NCBI RefSeq assembly: GCF_025118155.1
Contig: NW_026251388.1
Span: forward strand, 434,001-498,000
Reading direction: 5' to 3'
From: Cokeromyces recurvatus
Lineage: Eukaryota > Mucoromycota > Mucoromycetes > Mucorales > Mucoraceae
DNA: 64,000 bases
Part shown: positions 11,220-23,035 of the stretch, one piece after another
How positions within the stretch are numbered: the first letter of the stretch is position 1
Layout: each line of letters opens with the position of its first letter
The notes under the pieces: model-generated
The model's database searches: none
Told to the model about the DNA's origin: nothing
The model's input: only the letters and a program-made list of their open reading frames with translations
Translations under genes and position numbers: made by a program

Positions 11220-14200
11220 ATGAAGGTATACACAACTTTTCTCCCCTCCCCCTTTATATAGTATTTACAATACTAATTTAGTTTGGTAAACGAATACAAA
11301 GCCAACAATTCTCGGAATGGAGTTCACACTACTTGGATTACAAAGGCCTTAAAAAATGTATTAGTCTTTTGTTAGAAGATCAAGCATCTTCTGCTGAAGC
11401 AAAAAAAGCTTCATTCTTTTTTAAACTTGAAAGAGAATTAGAAAAGGTAATATATATATACTCATTAATGTTTTTTTTTTTTTTTTTTTTTTTTTTGTTT
11501 TTCTTTGATCTGATTAATAATGATGAACAGATCAACTTGTTTTATCTTCAAAAGGAAAATGATCTAAAAGTTCGATTAAAAACCTTGATTGATAAAAAAA
11601 AATTGATACAATTAGATTCTAATCGATTGAGACAATTTTCACCTCAATTAACTTCATTAGAAGAAGCATTTGTTCAATTTGAAAGGGATTTAAACAAATT
11701 GCTGGTAAAGTAATATTTCATTTGTGCTATTTTTTTTCAACTTATACAGTATTGAATAGAAATATGTCGAATTAAATAATGAAGGATTTAAGAAAATATT
11801 GAAAAAATGGGACAAACATTCAAAGTCGAATACAAAAGAACTTTATTTATCTCGTCAAATTGATATCCAGCCTTGCTTTAATCATCAGATTTTAGCTGAA
11901 TTGGCTGATAGTGCATCAACAAGTCGTATAGAAATAAGCCATTTAATTATGACTACTACTACTAAAAGCCACGATGAAAATATAAGATTTCAACAACAAA
12001 CGAGTCTATTATCTACGAATAGCATTATCAACAATAGTCATAATTTACCAGCAGATGATATTGAGTTTGGACTCTTACAAGCTTTATCAGCTAATCAATT
12101 ATCACTTGTTCAAAGCGAATTGAATAAATTGACTCTAGATGAACATACTGACTCTATTACACGAGCCTTTTTTCATGCTTGCCGTTCTGATACTTTTATT
12201 GAAATTATAGAATTACTTGTCAACACAAATAAGGTGCAATTTGATTATATGGATGATATTAATGAACGAACCTTCTTGCATATTGCTTCTATGAATGGTC
12301 GATTTGATATTTTAAAGCTTGCATTTGCTCATTTTGGAAAGAATGGGGGTTGTGATATCAATGTAAGAGATATTTATGGTCGTACAGGTCTTCATTATGC
12401 AACTATGAAAGGCTTTGATGACTGTGTTTCGCTTTTGTTAGATCAGCATGCAGATATCGAAGCAAGAGACTTGGACGGATTTAGTCCTTTGTTGTATGCT
12501 ATCTCTAATGGTCATACAACGTCTGTGCAAATTTTACTTGATGCGGGAGCTAATATCGAGCCAGAAAATGAAACAGATCATATTCCATTTTCAGTAGCCT
12601 GTTTTTATGGCTATACTGACATTGCCTTGAGTCTCTATTATAAGGGAGCTAAAAATTTACCGAATTTAGAGTTACTTTATCCTTTACATCTTGTTGCTCA
12701 GAAGGGACATGTTGAATTATGTCGTATTCTTTCTAAAAATCATGAATATTTAGATAAGCCTGATATCTATTATAATTGGACACCTCTCTTTTGGGCTGCT
12801 ACTTATGGTCATATTGAATGTGTCAAGATTTTGATTAGTGAAGGATGTGAACTGAATCTAATAGACGAAAATGGAAAGACAGCATTGCATTATGCTGCTT
12901 GGGAGGGACATACAAGATGTGCGCAGTTAATGATAGAGGCTGGATGTCAAGTTATTATCGATCCACCTTTATCTAGAAGAAGAAGAATAAGAAATGGGGA
13001 TCATTCACACATAACGCAGCCACCTTCTTTACTGTCTACTGAAGAAGAAGAAGATAATAATAATAGGAAATTTGAATCTGAATTAGAAAATATACCATCC
13101 TTAGAACTTCCACCACCTATCATACCTTTTCGTATTTATGGACATAATTATTTAGACAAGAAATATCAAGTACACATCGTGCTTAAACAACCTCCTATCA
13201 AACTTTATGATACTACACCTATATCTTCAATCAAACTAGTGATCTCCTTGAATCCTAATAACGGCATTATTCCTCATAGTCTTATTTTACCAATGGCACA
13301 TCAACGTGAGGTACTTCAATTTCAACTTGACTCACTTGATCATGTTTTACTAGAGATGGATGTATTACCTACCTTTGGTACACATGCATTAGGTCGAGGA
13401 ATTATAGCGCTCTCTGATTTTATAGTCTCTGAAGGTCATCGTACTGTACTGTTATTAGATAATTATCTTAAACCGATAGGAGAGGTTGTGTTTGATTATC
13501 TCTTAGTGAAACCCTTCTTAGGTAGTCAACTTGAAGTAGGCGGTCGTATTGAAACTTATTGGAAGTCCAAGATGACAGGAGCTACGTTATTAACAGGTGT
13601 TACAGACGCTATCTTACCAGCCACAGTTGTATCTTCATTTGTAATCGCTTCATCACTCTCAGGGGACTATTCACGTATTGTCGTACAACTCACGAAAGAT
13701 GGTGTACCAGTTGTATTTACAAATTGGATGATACCCCTTGATCATTTAGATTTAGCTGTCTCAGACTTGACCTTTCATCAATTATGTCTCTTGGCAGAGA
13801 ATTATGAAAATAACGATGGTCAATCTCTAATGACTTTTACAGGGAATCTAAATCTTGTTCAAGAATTGAAAGAAAAAAAGACAATATTGACACTTACAGA
13901 AGCATTAAAGGTATACACTTAAATTAGACGCCACACACACACACACACACATACATACCTTTTTTTTTTTTTTTTTTTAATCATTATGAACTTTAGCTAC
14001 TACCATCTACTGTGGGCATCTTATTGGAAATTAAATATCCAAATATAAATGAATTAAATATTCATTCATTCTCAAATATCATAGACGAAAATAATTATGT
14101 TGATATTATTTTACAATGTATCCACGATCATATTAGTTCTTTATCATTAGATACACCTTCAACACGTATCATCTTTACTTCCTTTAATCCTGCTATCTGT

Positions 14201-14752
14201 ACTCTTGTTAACTGGAAGCAACCCAATTGTAAGTAAATCAGTTTAATATATGTATGTGTGCATGTATCTTTTTTTTTTTAAAAAAAAAAAAAAACTTGAA
14301 TTTTAGTTGCTGTCTTCTTTAGCACTTATTGCAAGATGAATAAACAAGAAGAATCAAAATATAAATCAACAATTTGTAATTCAAAGTTTAATATGTTTTC
14401 AAGCGAATATTCTGAAACAATCAGAACTTCATTAAAAGAAGCCGTTCGATTTGCAAAGCGTAACAATTTACTTGGAATTATAGCTGATGCTGCTACTGTA
14501 GTAAGTAGAAGAATGACTTTATAACAAAGAAAGACACACTCACTCACTCACTAAATAATAATTATGTTTTAATAAGGTTCAAATTCCTTCTCTTATTTCA
14601 AATATTAAAGAAAGTGGTCTTGTTTTGGTTACATTTGGTGACATAAATGATAGAAATGATTCTGAATCTATTTCAATACAGCATAAACAAGGTGTAGATG
14701 CTATTATGATGCATGATATTGTTCATTTCAATACAGAAATGGCTGTAGGATT

Positions 14753-14756
<4 letters not shown>
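11220..14756 (+). CDS. PHO81: SPX-ankyrin protein with degenerate GDPD domain (PHO81/NUC-2-like)
   Basis: Phosphate-sensing regulator: in the family the SPX domain binds inositol pyrophosphates and the protein inhibits the Pho85-type CDK when phosphate is low. Seven exons: 11220-11225, 11282-11446, 11531-11704, 11760-13910, 13997-14228, 14307-14500 and 14577-14756, all in phase, 1033 aa. The first exon codes only Met-Lys and is needed to make the usual SPX start MKFGK. SPX covers 1 to about 150 with the basic helix FKKILKKWDKH. Ankyrin repeats run from about 270 to 510, e.g. GRTGLHYATMKG and GKTALHYAAWEG. The C-terminal 350 residues are GDPD-like (QLTKDGVPVVF), but the HR, ExD and HD catalytic positions are missing, unlike the active enzyme GDE1. 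Hence PHO81/NUC-2 rather than GDE1. The stop codon merges into a TAAA repeat. Confidence 0.85.
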
Positions 14757-14801
<45 letters not shown>

Positions 14802-14802
14802 A
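14754..14802 (+). repeat. (TAAA)n microsatellite overlapping the PHO81-like stop codon
   Basis: About twelve copies of a 4-base unit begin with the TAA stop of the PHO81-like gene. Any change of repeat number leaves the stop in place, because each unit re-creates TAA in one frame. Confidence 0.85.
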
Positions 14803-14936
14803 ATACAATAAGAGTCGTCACGAGAAGGAGTTTGAATATGTTGAGTCAATCTTTGGTCCTTGTCATGGATTCAATTTGAAATTCTAGTAAGCACTCGGAA
14901 AAAAAGACCCTCCTCTCTAATCCGTATCTCTGCGCA

Positions 14937-16033
14937 ATGCCTAAAGGTGTGTTATCAATATAAAAAATTATAGACAGATAGACTAGGGGAGAAGGAGGAG
15001 GAAGATGACAAAGGAAGCAGTATAATAGAAATGGAAAGAAGGAAAATGGATGCGACCACCAACATGTTGGATGGATGCATTATTTATTTATTAGACTATT
15101 GTAAAATTAGAAGAGAAGGTAGTGCATCCATCCATCCATCCATCCAACAATCGATGGATGCTATCATTCAAATAGAGTCAAATGAGATGATATGATATGC
15201 TCAACTTGATACGAAAAAGATAGATGGGATTATGTTCAATGTTTATTCAACGTATAAAAGAAGGAATGATATATCGTGAAAAAGATAACATGATGAAAGA
15301 GGGATATATATACATATACACATACATATGCATATTTCAAAAAAAAGGTGCAAATTAGATTCGATTGACGATACACACACACAATGGACGATTATGAATA
15401 ATTCCGCATCTCTTAATGTCCATTCAATTAAATTTTGTCATTTTCCTATATACCTAGAATTGCTTCCAATGTTACTTTCTTCACTTCCTCCAGACATTTA
15501 TATTCATATTCTCAATATTAACATTCTCTTTAGTTAGCGTTTCCGGTACTAAGTTCCGTATGACCCTCGGTCTCCCTGTCGGCGCTGTCATGAACTGTGC
15601 TGATAATTCTGGTGCCAAGAACTTGTATGTCATTGCTGTTCGTAACATCAAGGGTCACTTGAACAGACTCCCCGCTGCTGGTTGTGGTGACATGGTTGTT
15701 GCCACTGTTAAGAAGGGTAAGCCTGAATTGAGAAAGAAGGTCATGGCTGCCGTCGTTGTTCGTCAACGTAAGGCCTGGCGCCGTAGAGATGGTGTTTTCC
15801 TCTACTTTGAGGATAACGCTGGTGTCATTGTTAACCCCAAGGGTGAAATGAAGGGTAAATTTTTGTCTTTTATATTTGTTTTCTCTTTATTTTTTTTTTG
15901 AAGAAGAAGAAATTACCATTACTAACTTTCATCTTTTTTATTTTTATTAGGTTCTGCCATCACTGGTCCCGTTGCCAAGGAATGTGCTGATTTGTGGCCT
16001 CGTATTGCCTCTGCTTCTGGTACCGTCGTCTAA
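14937..16033 (+). CDS. RPL23: 60S ribosomal protein uL14 (RPL23)
   Basis: Component of the large ribosomal subunit near the subunit interface. Three exons: 14937-14946, 15534-15854 and 15951-16033; 137 aa, the same as yeast Rpl23. The core is unmistakable: [50 protein letters not shown] and [16 protein letters not shown]. The last intron has a perfect branch site ACTAAC (15921-15926). The first exon, coding MPK plus one base, is inferred: it follows a pyrimidine-rich leader and splices in phase to give [11 protein letters not shown]. It implies a 587-nt intron, much longer than others here but usual for the 5' intron of ribosomal protein genes. Its donor GTGTGT is weak, so the start could be elsewhere (a TATAAAAG at 15251 is a rival promoter). 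Codon use is highly biased, as expected. Confidence 0.9.
15046..15160 (+). repeat. GATGGATGC / GCATCCATC inverted repeats in the RPL23 first intron
   Basis: GTTGGATGGATGCA (15066-15079) can pair with the TGCATCC...ATCCAAC block (15123-15146), which is a run of CATC units. That block can also pair with GATGGATGC just after it (15152-15160 region). The two hairpins exclude each other. A further ATGGATGC lies at about 15046. Confidence 0.6.
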
Positions 16034-16389
16034 GCGAATTCTCTTCCTTATCAATTTGACCATTAAAAAATAATAAAAATAAATATGTTTTACTGCAACA
16101 TAAAATGTGTTGAATTCGAAGAAAAATATAATATTTCTATGAGAATTGCAGATTGAAATTAGAAATTGTGCATTTAAAAAAAAAAAAACAAATTGATCAT
16201 TTAATAATTTACTAGGCATTTTTATTCTTATTTTTAATGATAAAATCAATGTCTACTTAATAATAATTAAAAAAAAAAAAGAGAGAATTAATTTAAACTT
16301 GAATATACATAAAAATTAGTTGATGAATCTTGATGAAAGGAAATTACACTGTTATTCTTTATTTTATTTTTTTTAACTTGTTTATATAT
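16034..16389. other. Convergent spacer between RPL23 and FAL1
   Basis: 3' ends of two convergent genes. AT-rich with A runs (16175-16187, 16269-16280) and AATAAA-like signals just after the RPL23 stop (16067-16085). A 100-codon minus-strand frame crossing here and the last RPL23 exon is a shadow. Confidence 0.6.
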
Positions 16390-18024
16390 TTAAATCAAAT
16401 CGGTAACTAAATTACAAGAAAGTTGGGAAAGAAAAAATAAATACAACGAAATCAGTTTACTATGACTCGAATAATAAATATTTTATGAAACTTACCATTC
16501 ATGGGCATTTCATCAATTTGTGTACTATAGTATTGTTCAATATCACGTAAAATCTTAAGATCATCATTTTTGACAAAATTGATTGCTACACCCTTACGTC
16601 CAAAACGACCTGATCTACCAATACGATGGATATAGTTTTCACGATTGGAAGGTAAATCATAATTAATAACCAATGAAACTTGTTGTACATCAATACCACG
16701 AGCCCAAACATCTGTTGTAATCAATACTCGACTATACAATTAAATCAAATGTTATTACAAAATTTATTTGAAATATTTATATAAATATTCTCCAACCTCC
16801 TACCCCGACCCCTTACTAACTTACCTAGCACCTTGACGGAACTCTTGCATAATAGCATCACGTTCTTTTTGAGGCATTTCACCATGCATGGCTGATACTG
16901 TAAAGTTTGCTTCTCTCATCTTTTCAGTCAACCAATCGACCTATATGATATAAATAGGATTGAACATACTGATCAACTACGAAATAACTATAATATATAT
17001 ATATGTATGTATATATAGACTTATACCTTTCTTCTAGTATTACAGAAAATAACAGCTTGTGTAATTGTCAAAGTATCATACAAATCACATAGAGTATCAA
17101 ATTTCCATTCTTCACGTTCAACAGCAACAAAGAATTGCTTGATGCCTTCTAAAGTTAATTCATCACGTTTGACAAGAATACGAATGGGATCTGTCATGAA
17201 ATTATTAGTCATTTCTAAAACGTCATTTGGAAGTGTAGCAGACAAAAGGACAACTTGTGTTCCAGGTGGAAGATAACGATAGACGTCATAAATTTGATCT
17301 TTAAAACCACGATTTAAAAGTTCATCGGCTTCATCAAGAACGAGCATCTTGATATTACGTGTACGTAAAGTACGACGACGGATCATGTCATAAACACGAC
17401 CAGGTGTACCAGAAACGACTTGAACACCAGCTTCTAACTTACGAATATCTTCACCCACATTAGTGCCACCAATACAAGCATGGCATTGCACGTTCATGTA
17501 GTCACCGAGAGCCAATACAACACTTTGAATCTGTGTGGCTAATTCACGAGTTGGTGATAAGATTAATGCTTGTGTTTCTTTAATGGTGGTATCGATAACT
17601 TGCAAAGCTGAAATAGAAAAGGTAGCTGTTTTACCAGTACCTGACTGGGCTTGAGCAATGACATCACGTCCTTTGATGATGGGAACAATAGCTATAAAAA
17701 AAAAAATAAACAATTATTTAATCTTTATGCATCCACTTATTTTTTTTTTCATTTTGCACACATCACATACCTCTTTGTTGAATTGCAGAAGGCTTTTCAA
17801 AGTTATAAGCATAAATACCACGAAGTAAATCTTCTTTCAGTCCAATAGAGTCAAAAGTAGGTACAACTTTAACCTTTAATTGACAATGGAGAAAACGAAA
17901 AAAAAAAAATTAGTAAAGCAAAAGTAATGGAAGAGACAATAGCATTAAAAATGTTAAATAAACTATTTACACTTTCCGAGGTTTCGAAATTAAGCTTATC
18001 ATCAGAGGCGTGATCAAACGACAT
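16390..18024 (-). CDS. FAL1: DEAD-box RNA helicase eIF4A-III / FAL1
   Basis: ATP-dependent RNA helicase: core of the exon junction complex in animals, and needed for 18S rRNA processing in yeast. Six exons: 18024-17971, 17873-17771, 17691-17027, 16940-16825, 16731-16496 and 16406-16390; in phase, 396 aa (yeast Fal1 399, human eIF4A3 411). Motifs in order: Q motif PSAIQQR, Walker [26 protein letters not shown], then [10 protein letters not shown] and [10 protein letters not shown]. The tiny last exon codes the end MPMNVTDLI, matching the eIF4A-III signature and separating it from eIF4A itself. Neighbouring introns are short; the last is 89 nt. Whether it serves an EJC in this organism depends on MAGO and Y14, not in the window. 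Confidence 0.93.
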
Positions 18025-18590
18025 GATGTTAGATATTATATATTGAAAATTGTTATTTGGCAGCTATTTTGAAAAGCTTTTTTTTTTCCTTCTATTTTTT
18101 TTTTTTTTTTTCCACTGACTCGTATTACGGAGAAAACGTGACGTTTGATTAACAGTCACACATTATTTTGAATTTTTTCTTTTTATTCACCAAAGAGGTA
18201 CCTGAAACGTCACTAATTAACTTGAAAGTGTAAACTCGCTTAGTATTTTGATTTGTTAAAAAAAAAAAGTTTTGTTTTACAATCACATAGTATCTATTTA
18301 TAAGAATAGTAGAAGAAAGTTTGAAAAATAATGAAAATGGCATTATATAATATATAAATATATTCATTAAATAGTCTTATAAATCCGAGTTATTTTTTTT
18401 TTTGAAGAAAGCGTTTTATAAGGAATAATTGATAGATTATATAAAGCCAAAATTCGGAGATAAAAGCAAAATGTGACTTGAAGCAAATCATCTAGAGTCA
18501 TTTTTTATTCGAGATTCTTCTGAATGTCCAATCTTTTTCTTTTTCCTTTTTTTTTTTTTTTCATTATTATTATTATCAAGTGTATAAAAA
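18025..18590. other. Divergent promoter region FAL1 / PDX2
   Basis: 566 bp between two divergent starts. Poly-T runs at 18079-18088, 18098-18111 and 18548-18561 flank each start. No coding sequence seen. Confidence 0.6.
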
Positions 18591-19318
18591 ATGACTACGG
18601 AATCTCTTACTGTTGGTGTTCTTGGTAGGTAAAATGATACAAAAAGAAAAAGAGGAGGGTATTTTCTTTTTCGATATTATATAGAAAAGATGGCTTATAA
18701 ATGATATTAGCTTTACAAGGTGCTTTCATAGAACATATTCACATGTTAAAGAGAATTCCTGAAGTGAAAGAAGTGATTCCAGTCCGTACTGAAGAACAGT
18801 TGAATTCTGTCGATTGTCTTATTATTCCTGGTGGTGAATCCACGGCAATGGCTCTTATTGCCGAACGTTGTAACATGTTGGAACCTTTGCGTAAGTTTGT
18901 TCAGAAAAAGCCTACTTGGGGCACATGTGCAGGTATGATTATGTTGGCAAAGGAAGCCACAGGAGCTAAGAAAGGAGGACAGCAACTATTTAATGCATTA
19001 GATGTTGTTGTAAACCGTAATCAATTTGGATCTCAAAAGGAAAGTTTCCAGACTATGTTACATTTACCTGAGTTGGTAGGTGAAGAACCCTTTGCTGCTG
19101 TATTTATTCGTGCCCCTGTTATCAAGGAGATCAAGTCACCTAAAGTTAAGATTGTGGGTCGTTTAGAACAAAAACATGGCCAAACAGAGGCTGAGACGGC
19201 TATTGCTGTCCTTGAGGATCATCTTTTTGCTACTGCTTTCCATCCTGAATTAACAAGTGACGATCGTCTTCATAGGTTTTTTGTTAATATGTCTCTTAAA
19301 TACAAACAACAAAATTAA
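18591..19318 (+). CDS. SNO1: Pyridoxal 5'-phosphate synthase glutaminase subunit (PDX2/SNO1)
   Basis: Class I glutamine amidotransferase that releases ammonia for the PDX1/SNZ synthase in de novo vitamin B6 synthesis, cytosolic. Two exons: 18591-18624 and 18711-19318; 213 aa, typical length. The first exon supplies MTTESLTVGVL, and the junction restores the family start VGVLALQGAF. Seen: GGEST (oxyanion/substrate loop), nucleophile Cys in WGTCAGM, and the catalytic His-Glu pair in FHPEL near the C terminus. All triad residues are present, so it should be active. The PDX1 partner is not in the window. It converges with VRG4, 180 bp away. Confidence 0.94.
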
Positions 19319-19498
19319 TGATTATAGAATACAATAGAAAAATACCCATTTTTTATAAAATTAATATAATATGCATACATATACAAATAATGTATATTTG
19401 ATTATAATTTTTAACTGGAATAAAGACATTTTATATATATGTATTTATAATAATTATTAACAATAAAAAAAATAGTTGAATTATTTACTCTATATCTA

Positions 19499-19666
19499 TT
19501 ATTTTTCATTTGCGTTATTTGCATCAGAATGATTTTGACTTGAAGTTGATAAAACTGTATAATTTGACATGTTTTTCGAATTTTGATTTGGGAAAGCTTT
19601 AGCATATGAATAAACTAAGCCTGCAATAAATCCTATTATATAACAAAGATGAATACATGTATATAA

Positions 19667-19703
<37 letters not shown>

Positions 19704-19971
19704 GCTAAAAAAAAATGATATTACCAATCATGATTGCAGAGACATTTCCGAAGGTTGCTGGATCACCGAAAAAGATGATACCAGAGATGGCAATGGGTAG
19801 TTTATTTAGTGATCCAACCATTGAATATGTAGTAGAAGAAGTTGTACGAACACACCAAGATGATGCATAGGACATACCAAATGCTGATATACCCGAGAAT
19901 ATCATGGCCCAAATACGTATCTGACATTGTTCAGGAGGACTAATAATAATAATAATAATAATAATAAAAAC

Positions 19972-20016
<45 letters not shown>

Positions 20017-20916
20017 GTAGGCCTTACAAGTTTAATAGTAGATTTTGAGATGACCAATCTTCTAATAATAAGCTGGGAATCATAAGTAATGGAATTGATA
20101 AGATGTTATTGTAATAAACAGTGTCAAAATCTTTGAAATTTGTCAATTTGATACGTTTTCGCATGTATAACACAAAAGAAGCAGATGAAAAACAGTTTAT
20201 AATCATCCAAATATAACCAAGGACAGCAGATGTACTTGTAGTTAACGGTATAGCTCTTACATCCAGTAGAGATTTAATTACACTAGATACATCATTCCAG
20301 CCAGCAATAACAGATGATAATGTCTATTTCAATCATTAGTTTGATGTTGATTGTAGTGTACTCTTTTATATCTTACCATTAATAAAAACGAAACTAACAT
20401 CATGGATGTAATATTACTTCCAAACCAAAGAACTTCACCATATGCAATTAAAATAATTGTCAAATTCTTAAAAATGGTATACACTGGAATAGGTAAATAT
20501 TGTAAAGCCTTAGATCCTGTATAAATCATGACAGCCAAAAAAATAACAATTGGATACCATTTCTTAACTGTTTCTATTTCCAATTCACGATATTGAATCA
20601 AGTTTAAGAATTTAAATATCTGTAAAAAGATGACCGTTACGATACTTTGAATTGTTAGCAAGAGAAAGAACATGTTGAAATCACCACCACTAACGACATA
20701 TTTGTTTGTTACAGTCATAACAATACTGACTATACAATACGTAAAGATAGGTAAACTTCCTTGAAGATAAGGAGGTATAATAGTGGATGTTTTCTTTTTA
20801 TATTTTAAATCCATAGTAGGCATGTTCGGTATCTTGCTGGGCAATCGTAATACATTATTTGTGTTAATGGCTAACGATATGTGATGAAGCTTTGTATCGT
20901 CCTGATTATGCCCCAT
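19499..20916 (-). CDS. VRG4: GDP-mannose transporter (VRG4/GMT family)
   Basis: Golgi antiporter bringing GDP-mannose into the lumen in exchange for GMP, needed for mannosylation of proteins and lipids. Four exons: 20916-20377, 20323-20028, 19939-19725 and 19632-19499; in phase, 394 aa (yeast Vrg4 337). About ten membrane helices are visible, with a cytosolic N-terminal extension of about 50 residues. The two substrate motifs known from Vrg4 are recognisable: YYNNILS (FYNN motif) and GSLNKLPIA (GALNK motif, with Ser in place of Ala). AYGEVLWFG is also characteristic. The hydrophilic C-terminal tail is Asn/Ser-rich. The intron between exons 2 and 3 holds an AAT repeat and a 35-base T run. It could carry another nucleotide sugar, but the motifs favour GDP-mannose. 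Confidence 0.9.
19666..19700. repeat. (TA)n tract in VRG4 intron 3
   Basis: About 35 bases of alternating TA inside the last intron of the GDP-mannose transporter gene. Likely length-variable. Confidence 0.75.
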
Positions 20917-21619
20917 CCTTTAGTTTTATATTCAAACTTACAAGAGAGAGAGAAAAAAAAAGAAAAAAAAAAGGAAAACTTGCCTGTAGAGTATTTATTT
21001 ATTCATTTACTTTGTCCTAGATCTGCTGTATGTTTACATAAATAATGCATACCAATAAAAACAAAATGCATACCGTAATTAATTATACAGACACGCTATT
21101 ATACTATTAATTAATAGTGTGTGTATGTGTGTGTGTATGTGTTTTTTACATACAATACTATTATCTCTTATAAGAAGAGAGAGATAGAGAAACTGACCAG
21201 CTGTATTAGACATACAAGGATGAAAAAAAAAAATTCTTCGAGATCAAATAAAAACAAAACAATGATTACGTAGTTTTATTATGCAGTATTCATCTGGTCG
21301 TTGAGAGCTGTTATTTAACAGCTAATGTTCATATTTTGAATCTATAATTAAATATTTTTATAGTTGAAATATATTTTCTAACTCTACTACTGGCTATTTT
21401 GAAAGAAGGTCACTAAGGACGCCTCTCCTAGTGGAGGACAGCAAGTCAAACTACTTGAGATTTAAGCTCAGTAAAACATCAAAAGATTGCATAAAAAGAA
21501 GCAGAAAAAAAGCCTTATTTAACTTTATTATGACTCATTTATCTTTTTCAAATAATTGTTTCATTATCATATGTAGTACCATTTTTCTTTTCTTTTCTTT
21601 TCCCCTTTATAATAATTAA
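20917..21619. other. Divergent spacer VRG4 / F-box gene
   Basis: 703 bp. It contains (GT)n-like bases at 21117-21142, purine runs near 20941-20972, and a 62-codon frame (21431-21619) that ends exactly before the F-box ATG; it has no recognisable protein and is judged leader or chance. A pyrimidine-rich stretch (21590-21605) precedes the F-box start. Confidence 0.55.
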
Positions 21620-23035
21620 ATGTCAATATTTCAATTACCAACAGAAATTTGGAAAGAAATTTTTAAACATTTGAAAAAGGATGATCTCAAGAAATGTCTA
21701 CCTGTTTCCAAATCATGGCATCATATGATTAATCCTTTATTAGGAGACAATTTATATATCAATTTACACGATCTTAACTTCCCTTCACTTCTTACTGACT
21801 TGACAATATATCCTACTTTTGGTCCTAAAATCACACATATTACAATTTCCTCTGAATCATCAGATCTTGGTCGCCCAGAGATGTTAAGATCGATAATTAA
21901 TCATTGTCCGAATCTAATTGAATTACAGTTTGACAACTTGAATCCGTACGAATATCTTAAAATCCTTAATAGTAGAGAGACATTGATGCCTCATATTCAA
22001 GCGATCAAACTTCTTAATCATTTAGTATGTAGTCCCGCAGTAAGAAGATTTCATCTTTGGGTCAACTACAGATTTCGTGCTACCATCCAATCTATTGATA
22101 TTATGGATATAGATGATAATGGAGCCTTAAAGAATTATGGTGGACTTGTGATGTTTATCTCTGACTTTCCCAACTTGATAGAATTAAGAGCATGCTGCGA
22201 TTTCATACTAAGAGAGGAGGTCAATGTGATCAATTTAACGAGTTTGCTGAACAACAGCAAGAAACTTAAAGTGCTTCATTTAAATCATTTTAGCAAAATT
22301 ATAGATACACCTGAGGATGTGCCTTCTGATGATGTAATAAGAGAATCCCCTTTAACAAATCTTCAATTAGGAGTATTACGGCTTGATATTAAGCCTCTCC
22401 AGTATGTGATGGCAAGATTCCAGAATTTATCTAGTTTCTGTCTAACTGCAAATAACATTGAACCAGATCATGTTATGGGCTTTGAAGCATCTGATAAAGT
22501 TGTTTGTGATTTTCATACTTATTTCAAAAATATTGACCGTTATGCTGTTAACTATACCTATAAAGGCGAGCACTTCTTTGATAGAAATATCATAGAGACA
22601 TCTTCAATTGTTGATGCTAATGATATCTTGCTTGAAGATTTAGTGAATTATTTTGAAGATGATATGGGACGACTTTACACGTGGACAGATGAAGGAAACA
22701 GTGCTTATGAATATTTTAATCATTTAGATCATGAAGATATGATGTATTACGACGATGAGTTAGATATTGATCCATATTTTACAGATGAAGATCCTACAAG
22801 TAGTAACTTGGGATATGAGTTTGAGTTTGATGAAGAGGAAGAGGAAGTGGAAGCGGAAGTGGAAGTGGAGGAGGAGGAGGAAATGGAGGAAGAAGAAGAA
22901 TCTTTACAAGGACTTTGGGAGTCTGTTGATGAACTTTTTATAAACTCTCAATATGCTATGCAAACCTTTATGGCTCATGATGATATCCTTTATAATATAA
23001 ATGATAACTTTGAAGACGACGAACCTATTTGGTAA
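21620..23035 (+). CDS. F-box protein with acidic C terminus
   Basis: Probable substrate adaptor of an SCF ubiquitin ligase. Single exon, 471 aa. The F-box is at residues 5-42: LPTEIWKEIFKHLKKDDLKKC followed by PVSKSWHHMINPLL, the standard Skp1-binding pattern. The middle has leucine-spaced segments (e.g. LKVLHLNHFSK, LQLGVLRLDIKPL) that look like degenerate leucine-rich repeats. Residues from about 385 to 435 are almost all Asp/Glu, coded by GAGGAA repeats (22825-22900). Mucoralean genomes have many such single-exon F-box genes, so no target can be named. Confidence 0.8.
   Translation: MSIFQLPTEIWKEIFKHLKKDDLKKCLPVSKSWHHMINPLLGDNLYINLHDLNFPSLLTDLTIYPTFGPKITHITISSESSDLGRPEMLRSIINHCPNLIELQFDNLNPYEYLKILNSRETLMPHIQAIKLLNHLVCSPAVRRFHLWVNYRFRATIQSIDIMDIDDNGALKNYGGLVMFISDFPNLIELRACCDFILREEVNVINLTSLLNNSKKLKVLHLNHFSKIIDTPEDVPSDDVIRESPLTNLQLGVLRLDIKPLQYVMARFQNLSSFCLTANNIEPDHVMGFEASDKVVCDFHTYFKNIDRYAVNYTYKGEHFFDRNIIETSSIVDANDILLEDLVNYFEDDMGRLYTWTDEGNSAYEYFNHLDHEDMMYYDDELDIDPYFTDEDPTSSNLGYEFEFDEEEEEVEAEVEVEEEEEMEEEEESLQGLWESVDELFINSQYAMQTFMAHDDILYNINDNFEDDEPIW

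Noticed and set aside
21431..21619. 62-codon frame directly before the F-box gene
   Set aside because: No recognisable motif, ends at the F-box start, pyrimidine-rich end looks like leader.
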